Notes under the pieces: model-generated
Database searches by the model: none
What the model saw: only the letters and a program-made list of their open reading frames with translations
What the model was told of the DNA's origin: nothing
Source of the DNA: a virus
Length of the DNA stretch: 58,893 nt
Direction: 5' to 3' (one strand)
IMG/VR virus record: IMGVR_UViG_3300042691_031426
Location: 1-58,893 of that record
Program-made: the position numbers and the translations under genes
Shown: piece after piece, positions 1-6,750 of the stretch
Numbering within the stretch: position 1 is the stretch's first letter
How the letters are laid out: each line of letters opens with the position of its first letter

Positions 1-40
1 GAGACGGCTCGGCGTCCCGGTTGGTGTTGTCAGTGTTCAT
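1..40 (-). CDS. Small hypothetical protein, N-terminal part (gene crosses the circle junction)
   Basis: The first 13 codons of a small gene start with ATG at base 40, behind AGGAG at 50-54 with a 9-base spacer. The reading frame runs off base 1 and, if the window is circular, continues in frame at base 58893 to a TAA at 58832, giving 33 residues. The acidic N-terminus is followed by a helical HIDDLRKIAF stretch. The product has no family I recognise. Its main value is that frame, ribosome site and stop all agree with the two ends being joined. Confidence 0.6.
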   Translation of the reverse strand, partial: MNTDNTNRDAEPS

Positions 41-72
41 GTCTCGCCGCTCCTGATCCTTGTCGTTCTGTG

Positions 73-288
73 TCATCTCAGCCGCTCCAGCAGGCCGCGA
101 AGCGTGGCGACAGTCTCGGCTGACTCTGGCGTAAGTGCCGCGTAGCGGTCGGCGGCGTCGCTGATTGCCTCCCGCTCCGCGTCGGTGAGGCGCAGGCGGG
201 CGATCTCGTCAGCCGCCCGCTCGCACAGGCGGTCTACGATCTTCGACGAATATGCCCTGTCTCGCAGCTCATGGACAATGTCAGCCAT
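73..288 (-). CDS. Small helical hypothetical protein, 71 aa
   Basis: This is a 71-residue, mostly helical protein starting MADIVHELRD and containing AADEIARLR. The style resembles the many small phage proteins that begin DIVERLR, including the product at 58348-58665, so the two may be distant relatives. It overlaps the upstream gene by 8 bases, which suggests translational coupling. I cannot assign a function. Confidence 0.7.
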   Translation of the reverse strand: MADIVHELRDRAYSSKIVDRLCERAADEIARLRLTDAEREAISDAADRYAALTPESAETVATLRGLLERLR

Positions 289-493
289 GGCAGAGTTCCA
301 GCATGTCCACAGGGATCAGCGCCCTGATCTCACGCAGCAGATGCTCTGCCTCGTCGCCTGGGTCGCCATGCTTTAGGACGCTGCGGCATCGGTTGTCGAT
401 GGCCTCCAAAGCGGCCACTGCCCTGCTGCCGGCGAGCGCCGCATGGAACTCGTAGTCATCGTCTGGCAGGTTGTAGTTCAGACTCGCTCTCAT
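281..493 (-). CDS. Conserved small phage protein (NLPxDxYEF type), 70 aa
   Basis: The N-terminus pairs a short beta strand with NLPDDDYEFHAAL, followed by a helix with Ala-Ile-Asp and a charged C-terminal helix. This pattern (basic start, NLP, acidic EF, then a helix with a conserved Asp) is one I recognise from a widespread family of small phage proteins of unknown function. I chose the ATG at 493 because it overlaps the TGA of the membrane-peptide gene upstream (ATGA) and has GGGAG just before it. A longer in-frame extension upstream is arginine- and cysteine-rich and looks non-coding. Confidence 0.75.
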   Translation of the reverse strand: MRASLNYNLPDDDYEFHAALAGSRAVAALEAIDNRCRSVLKHGDPGDEAEHLLREIRALIPVDMLELCHG

Positions 494-579
494 CGCTCCC
501 TCACAACGTAGACGCAAAACAGAATCCCAAGGATCATGATCCAGAACAGTTCGACGGGCATGTTGTCGATGGCGTTCAT
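490..579 (-). CDS. Single-span membrane peptide, 29 aa
   Basis: This 29-residue ORF starts MNAIDNMPVE and then has one hydrophobic stretch (FWIMILGILFCVYVV) ending in charged residues. Its ATG overlaps the TGA of the gene upstream and its TGA overlaps the ATG of the gene downstream, both as ATGA, so the three genes are tightly coupled. The topology (short polar N-terminus, one span, basic tail) would fit a small membrane effector. No family is recognised. Confidence 0.6.
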   Translation of the reverse strand: MNAIDNMPVELFWIMILGILFCVYVVRER

Positions 580-845
580 GGCCAGCTTGGGTACAGCAGC
601 ACGCCGCACCGCGTCTCCTGGTCCAGCACTTCAACCGCGGCCGTACGCGGGAATGTCGCGCCGACGAGATTGCACACCTCGTCATACGGCATCGCCGCCA
701 GGACCTCGGCGTGAGCATCCGCCCAGGTCTGGATCGCCGCGTGATCGCAGGCGAAGCCTGGATCCTCCTCGCCGCAGTTCATCCAGATCCGCATGTCGAA
801 CCGTGGGTTGCGGATCATCACCATGTTCTCCCTAACGCTGGCCAT
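576..845 (-). CDS. Hypothetical protein, 89 aa
   Basis: The start at 845 is set by AGGAGG in the leader, 7 bases upstream. The protein begins MASVRENMVMIRNPRFDMRI, has an acidic CGEEDPGF stretch, a helix with WADAHAEVLAAMP, and ends with a beta-rich GVLLYPSWP. Two cysteines are widely spaced, so no zinc site is evident. It is coupled by ATGA to the membrane peptide downstream. The function is unknown. Confidence 0.7.
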   Translation of the reverse strand: MASVRENMVMIRNPRFDMRIWMNCGEEDPGFACDHAAIQTWADAHAEVLAAMPYDEVCNLVGATFPRTAAVEVLDQETRCGVLLYPSWP

Positions 846-1008
846 GATGGACCTCCTTGGTGTCCTTGGAGTAACTGCACTCACCGGGGATCTCTCCCCA
901 GGAATCAACCAGGCTCTTTCGGAGCCTTGCGACCTCGGCCTCTAGGCCGCGGATCACACTTGTCAGCGACCTTGCTCTCTGCTCCGAACGCTCCAGTTGC
1001 TCCGTCAA
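832..1008 (-). CDS. Small coiled-coil protein, start uncertain
   Basis: The frame encodes a clear amphipathic helix (LTEQLERSEQ, then VIRGLEAEVARLRKSL) with heptad-like leucines, then a polar tail. I place the start at a TTG at 1008; an ATG at 1119 would give a longer but proline- and serine-rich N-terminus. It overlaps the C-terminal part of the nuclease-like gene by about 100 bases in another frame and the next gene by 14 bases. The product is probably a small oligomeric accessory protein, but nothing identifies it. Confidence 0.45.
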   Translation of the reverse strand: MTEQLERSEQRARSLTSVIRGLEAEVARLRKSLVDSWGEIPGECSYSKDTKEVHHGQR

Positions 1009-1501
1009 CCCACTGCAGGTTTGCTGCAGGGAAGAGCAGTCCGTGCAGTTGCTCTGCGGGTCGAAGGAATTTGGACGGGGCGACGAGGGTGGGCATGGCG
1101 AACCCTCGCATGGAGTCATAGACGACACGCTCCTGCCAAGATCCGTCGCGGTCGATACTGCAGAGCCATACCCAGCAGCCGGTAATCTGCGACACATACA
1201 CCCAGGCAAACGGGGCTTCTGCTTTTCGCAAGCCGGTGACGTCATCGACGAAGACGGTGTCATAGGGGAAGTCACTTGGGCTGGTGAACTCCAGGTTGCG
1301 GAGCTTGATTTCGATTGCCACCGCCGCCACCGCGTCTGGCGTTGGGCAGAAGTCCTTTTTGGGGTTGTGACCCTCTAGGACTAGCTTCACGCCGTGTGCG
1401 ACCGCGCGCCCATGGTCTGTCCTCAGAGACTCCACCCACGCCCGCTCGGCCTTGTGGGCCTTCGCCAGGACGTTCAGAAACTTCTCCTTGCCCCAAGCCA
1501 T
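905..1501 (-). CDS. Putative PD-(D/E)XK nuclease-like protein
   Basis: The start at 1501 has AGGAGG 7 bases upstream. After an N-terminal helical part of about 60 residues there is a strand with EIKLR (a possible E-x-K site), then FTSPSDFPYDTVFVDDV, and a strand-rich region with WVYVSQITG. That order fits small phage nucleases with the PD-(D/E)XK fold, but the family was not tested. The last 30 or so residues are arginine- and proline-rich and overlap the coiled-coil gene, so they may be only a stop-free extension. It lies downstream of the helicase and recombination genes, which suits DNA processing. Confidence 0.5.
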   Translation of the reverse strand: MAWGKEKFLNVLAKAHKAERAWVESLRTDHGRAVAHGVKLVLEGHNPKKDFCPTPDAVAAVAIEIKLRNLEFTSPSDFPYDTVFVDDVTGLRKAEAPFAWVYVSQITGCWVWLCSIDRDGSWQERVVYDSMRGFAMPTLVAPSKFLRPAEQLHGLLFPAANLQWVDGATGAFGAESKVADKCDPRPRGRGRKAPKEPG

Positions 1502-1922
1502 CGTTGATCCTCCTGATCCGTGCAGCTCTCCGTGCAATCTCGTCCGGGCGGATGTCATCGCGGTCGATGTCCTCCCAGAACTCCGTGCTCAGCGGCTCCG
1601 ACCGCCTAATGGACGACGCCCTCTCTTCGCAATCAGCAACCTGGTCAACCGTGACCCGGAATGCAGATGCGATGTCAGCGTGGGTACGATCCGGATAGCC
1701 AAGACTCAGGACGATCAGCCTGTCCCGGCTCGGCAGGCGGTGCCGGCGGAGCAGGGCGATCATCCGTTTGGCGACGTCCGGGCTCAGCTCCAGCGACTCC
1801 CATACCCTCCGTGTACTTTCGCGGTTGATGAACACACGCCTCCAAACCTCCGGCGCCACGGCGAGCGGAACGCCCGTAGAACCAATCCTTAACTCTTGTC
1901 CACCATGATCGCCTGGGCTCAT
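1272..1922 (-). CDS. HTH (sigma region 4-like) DNA-binding protein
   Basis: The start at 1922 lies behind a strong AGGAGG. Near the middle, the run SRDRLIVLSLGYPDRTHADI followed by ASAFRVTVDQVADCEERA has the spacing of a sigma-70 region 4 or LuxR-type helix-turn-helix. The first 70 residues (APEVWRRVFINRES, LELSPDVAKRMIALLRR) look like a normal folded protein. After the RRIND segment the frame runs on for about 76 residues over the next gene and becomes glycine- and arginine-rich, so the real functional end is probably near 1500. It could act as a transcription regulator. A different frame at 1675-2091 also has a plausible short stretch (see rejected items). Confidence 0.55.
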   Translation of the reverse strand: MSPGDHGGQELRIGSTGVPLAVAPEVWRRVFINRESTRRVWESLELSPDVAKRMIALLRRHRLPSRDRLIVLSLGYPDRTHADIASAFRVTVDQVADCEERASSIRRSEPLSTEFWEDIDRDDIRPDEIARRAARIRRINDGLGQGEVSERPGEGPQGRAGVGGVSEDRPWARGRTRREASPRGSQPQKGLLPNARRGGGGGNRNQAPQPGVHQPK

Positions 1923-1981
1923 AATGCTCCTCCTGAGCAGCAAACGGGAAAGCCTCCTCAATCCGAAAGACGCTCGCGATT

Positions 1982-3523
1982 TCATCCAGGGTGTCCTGCA
2001 GCAGAACGTCTACGTGCCTTCTCTCGCTGGAAGAAGGACCTCTGCCAGCCTTTGAGGCCCCGCTGTCGCAGGGCCCAGTCGATGTATCCATCGTCTAGCT
2101 CTCCCATGGTCCGGCCCGCCATCCGCCCACGCAGCGGGCAGCGGTACTCGCTGATGCATTTCTTGCGACCGATCTCAACGTCCTGGCCATGCAGCCGACC
2201 AGTGGCCTGCCCCTTCATGGCTCGCAGGCCTTCTTCGATGAGCTTGGCCTTGCGGACGTCTTCCGCTGCCTGGGCCAGCAGGTCCTCCGGAGACTCGGCG
2301 TCCTCGTTCTCGGCCGCGGCCTGACGGGCACGGGCGACAACCTCACCGTCCTCGTCGTCCTTGGCAAACATGTCCACCGCGGTGACGATGGATTGGTTCT
2401 CCACGCTGCCGGTGATGTCCACAACCTTGAACCACGGCTTTGTGCCGCCGGCGATGGAGAGCATCCTGGCAGCCACGCCTTCGATGCCTGGCGCCGTCAG
2501 CTCCTCTCGGCCGTCTACATCTCCCGGCGCAGGGCGGGTGGCCCGGCCGATGACCTGCTTGAACAAGACCCGGCTCTTGGTTGGCCGGAACATGAAGATC
2601 GTCCGCGTGACCGGGGCGTCGAACCCCATGGTCGCAATCTGGCAGTTGCACAGCAGGTCGATCTCTCCGGCTCGGTAGCGATTGATGATCATCGCCCGCT
2701 CTTCGTCTGGCTGGATCGCCGTGTTGCCTACGATGAAGGCAGCACGCATCCCATACGCAGACTCGGCAAGCTCTGCCAACGCCTTGGCCGAACGCACGCC
2801 CGGAAGGAAAGCCAGGGCGGAGCCAACCCGCTCCTTCTGGACAATGAGGCACATCTGGTGAAGCTGCCGGCTGGCGCCGAGCACCAGGTCCAGGTCGCCG
2901 GCAGCGTAGTCACCACCCGTCACCCGCACCGCGGACATGTCAAGGCTCTCCACCCTGACGGTCTTGGCCTTTGGAGCGAGGCACCACGCGTCCTCAATGC
3001 CACGCTTCAGGTCGTACTCAAATGCAACCGTCTCGTAGAAGTCCATGAGCCGCTTCCCGTCCATGCGGAACGGCGTTGCGGTAAAGCCGATGACGATGCC
3101 GCCGTGCTCCTGGAACTCACGGAGCATTTCCAGCACCGCTGGCGAGAACTGCGTGTGAGCCTCGTCAACGATGATCAGCCGGTGCCCCAGGAATCGCTTG
3201 TATCGCTTGGTCTTGCCGGCCAGCAGCGATTTGACGCATGCCACGGTCACGCGGTGGCCAAACCAACTCGCCCATTGGTCTGCCATCTCCACGCCGGCAC
3301 GCTCGCCTGTCACGCGGTCAGCGGTGTCTGCACACTGCCAGACCAACTCACGCAGCGGTGCGATCACCAGCACCTTGCTATTGCTGCACATGCGGGCCAG
3401 CAGGGAGAACACCACGGTCTTCCCGGCACCCGTGAACAGCACCGCCAGGATGGCCTTAAAGCCCTGGGCGATGGCTGCAAGAATCCGCTCGCAGCACTCC
3501 TCCTGATAGTCTCTCGCCTTCAT
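1982..3523 (-). CDS. SF2 (DEAH-type) DNA helicase
   Basis: An ATP-dependent helicase or translocase of superfamily 2. Motif I is TGAGKT (about residue 31), motif II DEAH (about 120), motif III TATP (about 148) and motif VI QVIGRATRP (about 323-331). The order and spacing fit UvsW- and RecG-like phage helicases with two RecA-like domains. The C-terminal 100 residues are charged and include a possible zinc pair (CISEYRC). I chose the second ATG (3523), because AGGAGG directly abuts the first. Its neighbours, SSB, ERF and exonuclease, place it in a recombination-dependent replication or repair module. It could remodel forks or annealed intermediates. Confidence 0.9.
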   Translation of the reverse strand: MKARDYQEECCERILAAIAQGFKAILAVLFTGAGKTVVFSLLARMCSNSKVLVIAPLRELVWQCADTADRVTGERAGVEMADQWASWFGHRVTVACVKSLLAGKTKRYKRFLGHRLIIVDEAHTQFSPAVLEMLREFQEHGGIVIGFTATPFRMDGKRLMDFYETVAFEYDLKRGIEDAWCLAPKAKTVRVESLDMSAVRVTGGDYAAGDLDLVLGASRQLHQMCLIVQKERVGSALAFLPGVRSAKALAELAESAYGMRAAFIVGNTAIQPDEERAMIINRYRAGEIDLLCNCQIATMGFDAPVTRTIFMFRPTKSRVLFKQVIGRATRPAPGDVDGREELTAPGIEGVAARMLSIAGGTKPWFKVVDITGSVENQSIVTAVDMFAKDDEDGEVVARARQAAAENEDAESPEDLLAQAAEDVRKAKLIEEGLRAMKGQATGRLHGQDVEIGRKKCISEYRCPLRGRMAGRTMGELDDGYIDWALRQRGLKGWQRSFFQREKARRRSAAGHPG

Positions 3524-3552
3524 CGTCATCCTCCTTGTGTGGCGGCGACGCC

Positions 3553-3569
3553 GGGGGCATCCCGCCCCC
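3553..3569 (-). other. GC hairpin between SSB and helicase genes
   Basis: GGGGGC and GCCCCC flank a 5-base loop in the 95-base gap between the SSB stop and the helicase start. No T-run follows on either strand, so it is unlikely to be a terminator. It may affect mRNA stability or translation of the helicase. Confidence 0.35.
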
Positions 3570-3618
3570 AGCGCCGCATGTCCTCGCCAGCCGGCCTCAT
3601 GCCAGCCTCATCCCTGAG

Positions 3619-3948
3619 TCAGAACGCCTCGGCTTCCTGACGCTCCCGGGCTCCTCCCAGCAGCGTGACCTCACGGACCTGCAGGCCCGTGTGGGTGCGC
3701 TTCTGACCGTCCTTCTCGTAGTTGCGGCTCTTGAGCGAGCCAGTGACACAGACAGTCTTGCCGCGGACCAGGTACTCCGACACCTGGCCGGGTCGCCAGT
3801 AGTCGCAGTCCAGGAACAGGACCTCACCGTCCTTGCGGCCATTCACGGCGATGGCGAACGAGGCGACCTCGTTCTCACCGACCATCTTGACCTCGGCATC
3901 CCGCGTGAGATTGCCGACAAACGTGCAGACATTCACTCCACTTGCCAT
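3619..3948 (-). CDS. ssb: Single-stranded DNA-binding protein
   Basis: A short OB-fold SSB of about 109 residues. The N-terminal NVCTFVGNLTRDAEVK is the typical first strand and loop of bacterial and phage SSBs; VASFAIAVNGR and DYWRPGQVSEYLVRGKTVCVTG follow in the expected order, with YWRP taking the place of the usual FWG/AE region. The acidic C-terminal tail of cellular SSBs is very short here (ERQEAEAF) and ends in Phe, which could still serve as a partner-docking tip. The start at 3948 was chosen for its 7-base distance from AGGAGG; an ATG two codons upstream is too close. The gene sits directly after the ERF gene. Confidence 0.92.
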   Translation of the reverse strand: MASGVNVCTFVGNLTRDAEVKMVGENEVASFAIAVNGRKDGEVLFLDCDYWRPGQVSEYLVRGKTVCVTGSLKSRNYEKDGQKRTHTGLQVREVTLLGGARERQEAEAF

Positions 3949-3950
3949 CG

Positions 3951-4595
3951 TCATGCCTCCTGGAAACGGGTGGAAACCAACGCACTCATCCGATCAAACA
4001 CGGCTGGATCACAAACACGCTCGCTCACGCGGAGCTTGATGCGGTCCAGCGTCTTCTGGGCATCGGCCTTGCTCTTGGCCTTTTCGATCTCGCCCTTCGC
4101 CAGAGCTTCGATCTGCAGGCTCTTGTCAGTCCGCTGCGCTTTCACCGGCGCCTCGGCCTTGACCTTCTGGCCGTCGTCGTCGTCCTCTGCCCAGGCCCCA
4201 ACGAGGCCCAGGAGCAGATACTTCTTGGCGTAGGTGAAGGCAGACCCAAGGGACTGCATGTCCTCACGTACCGCACCAGCCTTGTCCACGCCCAGGTAGA
4301 TGGGGCAAAGGCTGGTAATGAACTGGCCCGTCGCATGACGCAGGGTCCCAACGGCCACCCACTCCCCGTTGATGCGTGTCAGCACCACGTTTGGGATGGC
4401 AAGGCCGTTGGAGTTCAGGGCCTCACGCAGGGCCTCGCAGATGTCGGAGTACCGCATGTAGCGATACTTGCCGAACGTGTTGTTGCCGCCCTTTTCGACG
4501 GCAGGGAACTTCGCCTGGGCTGCAATCAGCCCCTTCACCAGATCAGTCGTATCCGGGCTGCTCGTCAGGCCCGGCAGTCCATGGTCAATCATCAT
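3951..4595 (-). CDS. erf: ERF-family single-strand annealing protein
   Basis: The N-terminal 130 residues carry the ERF signature: AQAKFPAVEKGGNNTFG, a tyrosine-rich YRYMRYSDICEAL helix, NSNGLAIPN, then a strand pair, and GSAFTYAKKYLLLGLVG ending in the acidic EDDDDG turn. ERF proteins anneal complementary single strands in phage recombination. The C-terminal part is a lysine- and alanine-rich linker and a helical tail. AGGAGG lies 6 bases before the ATG, and the exonuclease gene overlaps it by 4 bases (ATGA), as expected for a nuclease-annealase pair. Confidence 0.9.
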   Translation of the reverse strand: MMIDHGLPGLTSSPDTTDLVKGLIAAQAKFPAVEKGGNNTFGKYRYMRYSDICEALREALNSNGLAIPNVVLTRINGEWVAVGTLRHATGQFITSLCPIYLGVDKAGAVREDMQSLGSAFTYAKKYLLLGLVGAWAEDDDDGQKVKAEAPVKAQRTDKSLQIEALAKGEIEKAKSKADAQKTLDRIKLRVSERVCDPAVFDRMSALVSTRFQEA

Positions 4596-5467
4596 CGCAG
4601 TCCTCCTCTGAAAAATGCTGGAAACTCCAGCTCCATCTCCTCGTCGTCCTCAGGTGCCCTGTACTCGCCCAGCTGTCGTCGCAGCCGGATCTGGTCCAGG
4701 GTCACCTTGATCTCGTCGCGTGCCGCCTCCACCAGCTCCTCAGGCAGCGTGATGACACGCACCCGGAATGGCCGGCTCGTCTGGGCGAAGACAAACTTCA
4801 GCTGGTGGTAATCCCAGCCGCACGCCATGGCCGCGTCCACGTACCAAGCGGCTTGCCACAGGTAGCCGTATGAGTCGCAGGACCTCCAGAGGTCCCGCCA
4901 GTCGCTGCTGGTGGTCTTGTAGTCCCAGAGAAACTCCGGGGTCACGCCATCCGCCAGGGCCTTTCGCATGTGGCCATGCGGGTCCGTGTAGCGGAACGTC
5001 GCCTGCATATCCTTGGTGTTCTCAAGGATCTCCCTAGCCGCCTTGTTGCGAAGCGTGTTCTGGACAATCCGCTGCAGCTTGAACCACTCGTCATCGCTGA
5101 GAACAGCCTTGCCTCCCTGCTGCTCCTTCCACTCGGTGTAGGCCTTCCCTCTGCGGGCTCCGTTGGACAGGACGTCATCAGGAGGGACGACATAGCGATC
5201 TTCCAGGCGAACGCCAGCAACCGCCATTGGGATTGCCCGGTCAACGAGCGATCCAAAGTCGGTCCCTGCGTTTCCGCTGAACAGTCGTTCACCATTGTCA
5301 AGCGCCTCCTGGGCTAGGCCGCCGCCCTTGAACACGGAGTGGGCGTATGACCGCGTGATGTACCCGTCGTCCAGCCGGTAGGCCCGGTCGATGGCGTCTT
5401 GGTCCAGCAGCTTGCCGGTTGTGGAATCCAGGCAGCCTGGGGTGTACGATCCAGTTATGACGGTCAT
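4592..5467 (-). CDS. PD-(D/E)XK exonuclease (RecE/lambda-exo type)
   Basis: This 291-residue protein has a helical N-terminus (DAIDRAYRLDDGYITRSYAHS), a middle part rich in helices (DDEWFKLQRIVQNTLRNKAA), then a strand with ATFRYTD and the active-site strand FLWDYKTTSS, the D-x-K core of the PD-(D/E)XK fold, followed by YLWQAAWYVDAAMACG. Those features match phage exonucleases of the PDDEXK_1 / RecE C-terminal type. It would resect double-stranded ends so that the adjacent ERF protein can anneal the strands. It is coupled to both neighbours by 4-base overlaps. Confidence 0.85.
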   Translation of the reverse strand: MTVITGSYTPGCLDSTTGKLLDQDAIDRAYRLDDGYITRSYAHSVFKGGGLAQEALDNGERLFSGNAGTDFGSLVDRAIPMAVAGVRLEDRYVVPPDDVLSNGARRGKAYTEWKEQQGGKAVLSDDEWFKLQRIVQNTLRNKAAREILENTKDMQATFRYTDPHGHMRKALADGVTPEFLWDYKTTSSDWRDLWRSCDSYGYLWQAAWYVDAAMACGWDYHQLKFVFAQTSRPFRVRVITLPEELVEAARDEIKVTLDQIRLRRQLGEYRAPEDDEEMELEFPAFFRGGLR

Positions 5468-5658
5468 CGGACGATCTCCCTGAGGCAGACGACGGCCTGG
5501 CGAGGGAAGCCGATGACAAGCAGCGTCAAGGCGACGCCGCAGAGAAAGAGGGCAGAGGCGGCCAGAATGCCAAGCCTCAGGGCAACGCTAGTCAACTGAG
5601 CTAGTTGCCCGGAGTACTTGACAGGGCCGCAAATTACGCAACTGTCAGGTGCCATCAT
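5464..5658 (-). CDS. Small membrane protein, 64 aa
   Basis: A short N-terminal part with a CVIC pair is followed by one hydrophobic segment (LGILAASALFLCGVALTLLVIG) and a basic tail. GGAGAG precedes the ATG, and the TGA overlaps the exonuclease start. Its ATG shares bases with the ATG of the recombinase gene on the other strand, so the two genes diverge from the same point. The function is unknown; a holin-like or membrane-anchoring role is possible. Confidence 0.6.
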   Translation of the reverse strand: MMAPDSCVICGPVKYSGQLAQLTSVALRLGILAASALFLCGVALTLLVIGFPRQAVVCLREIVR

Positions 5659-6475
5659 GCTACTCTCCGATTTCGCGAAACGCTACGCCACCCGTGTTGG
5701 CGCTTCTTCCGGCTATTTGGAGCAGCTTTTGGTGTTCACCAAGCGGCTGCCCTGGCACGTGGAGGAAATCACCGTGGAGCAGGTGGACGAGTACCTCACT
5801 CAAGCGTTGAGGGGTCTTGCCCCCCAAACAGTCGCTAATCACCGCAGGCTCCTCACAACCCTCATGCGTGATGCGACCCGCAATGGAGTGAACACTTGTA
5901 TAGCACGGCCGTTCCGGCGCGTCAAGGTGCCCAGGCCGGTTCCACGGGCGCTCTCCCACGCGGAGATCAGGGCGGCTGTCGAAGCTGCTCGCCAGACCAA
6001 GGGTCATTTCCGTGACCTCCGAAAAGCCGACTTCCTTGTCGCGTGGTTCTTGACGGCCTACTGCACAGGCCTGCGTGCCGGCGACCTGCTCGCAGCACGT
6101 TGGGATCAAGTTCGCGGCCGAAGAATGTACGTGCGTCAATCCAAGACGTCAATGCCCCACGTGGCGCTTTTTACCGACGAGGCGTTTGATGCGTGCAAGG
6201 CTCTTCCGCACCGCCCCCGCATCTTCGGTGACTTCGCCGCGCTCAATACGATCCAGCAGTGGGTGAAGGCGTGCATGCTGGCGGCAGGCTTGGAAGCCAG
6301 CACTAAGTTCTTGCGTCGCTCGGCGGCGACCTACGCCAAGGTGCAGGGCAAATCGCCCAAGGCCGTGCTGGGGCATCTGACGGAAGGCCTCGCGGAACGC
6401 AACTACGTCGATCAGCTCCTGTATGAAGAGGAGGCCGGCATCAACGGCCAGCCGTTGCCGGCGGTGCTCGGCTAG
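5657..6475 (+). CDS. int: Tyrosine recombinase / integrase
   Basis: A 272-residue tyrosine recombinase with an N-terminal SAM-like domain (about residues 1-85) and a catalytic domain. Candidate active-site residues are R140 (CTGLRAGDLL), K163, R220, H240 (LGHLTEG) and the nucleophile Y250 (ERNYVDQ). The position that is usually His in the HxxR motif is Lys (KFLRR), a variation that does occur in active family members. I chose the ATG at 5657, preceded by AGGTG; an ATG at 5618 lies inside the facing gene. It stands alone on the plus strand between two minus-strand blocks, with almost no flanking non-coding DNA where an attachment site could lie. It probably performs integration or dimer resolution. 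Confidence 0.9.
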   Translation: MLLSDFAKRYATRVGASSGYLEQLLVFTKRLPWHVEEITVEQVDEYLTQALRGLAPQTVANHRRLLTTLMRDATRNGVNTCIARPFRRVKVPRPVPRALSHAEIRAAVEAARQTKGHFRDLRKADFLVAWFLTAYCTGLRAGDLLAARWDQVRGRRMYVRQSKTSMPHVALFTDEAFDACKALPHRPRIFGDFAALNTIQQWVKACMLAAGLEASTKFLRRSAATYAKVQGKSPKAVLGHLTEGLAERNYVDQLLYEEEAGINGQPLPAVLG

Positions 6476-6750
6476 GTGTCGTTGCGATACCCAGGTCGAT
6501 CAGATGCTCGCGGGAAGTTGGCTGTGCCGGGAGCACGCCGCAGCCGCTGGTCGTCGCGGAATGCTGGCAGTTGAGCGTTGCTGGCACGCCGCGGCCCACC
6601 ATCGCCCTTGCGCCATACGCCGACGTCCTTGCCGCGGCGGTACTCAGCGACCGACACGCCGAGGCGAGCCGCCTCCTCTTCCTCAGAGTAGGCCGCCGCC
6701 TCCTCAAATACGTTCCGCAGCCGGCGGATGTTGTCCTCTCGCTCAGGCAT
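6472..6750 (-). CDS. Hypothetical protein with EDNIRRLR N-terminus, 92 aa
   Basis: The N-terminus EREDNIRRLR is almost the same as that of the DUF6321-like protein at 37898-38164, but the rest differs: an acidic helix (FEEAAAYSEEEEAARLG), then SVAEYRRGKD and a basic, proline-containing tail. It sits just downstream of the largest virion gene, overlapping it by 8 bases, and converges with the integrase with a 4-base overlap. The shared N-terminus may be a docking or targeting tag. Confidence 0.65.
   Translation of the reverse strand: MPEREDNIRRLRNVFEEAAAYSEEEEAARLGVSVAEYRRGKDVGVWRKGDGGPRRASNAQLPAFRDDQRLRRAPGTANFPRASDRPGYRNDT

Noticed and set aside
1675-2091. Alternative minus-strand frame with SWWTRVKDWFYG overlapping the HTH gene
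   Set aside because: The central 50 residues look plausible, but no ATG, GTG or TTG with a ribosome site opens it, and the competing frame has AGGAGG and a clear HTH.
3526-3600. 24-codon minus-strand ORF between SSB and helicase
   Set aside because: It ends exactly at the helicase start and has a weak GAGG, but the product contains a GC hairpin region and looks random. It was not listed.
2189-3640. Long plus-strand open frame opposite the helicase gene
   Set aside because: It is antisense to a helicase with all motifs in order, has no ribosome site, and its product is rich in Leu, Arg and His without structure. It is a shadow of the G+C-rich coding strand.
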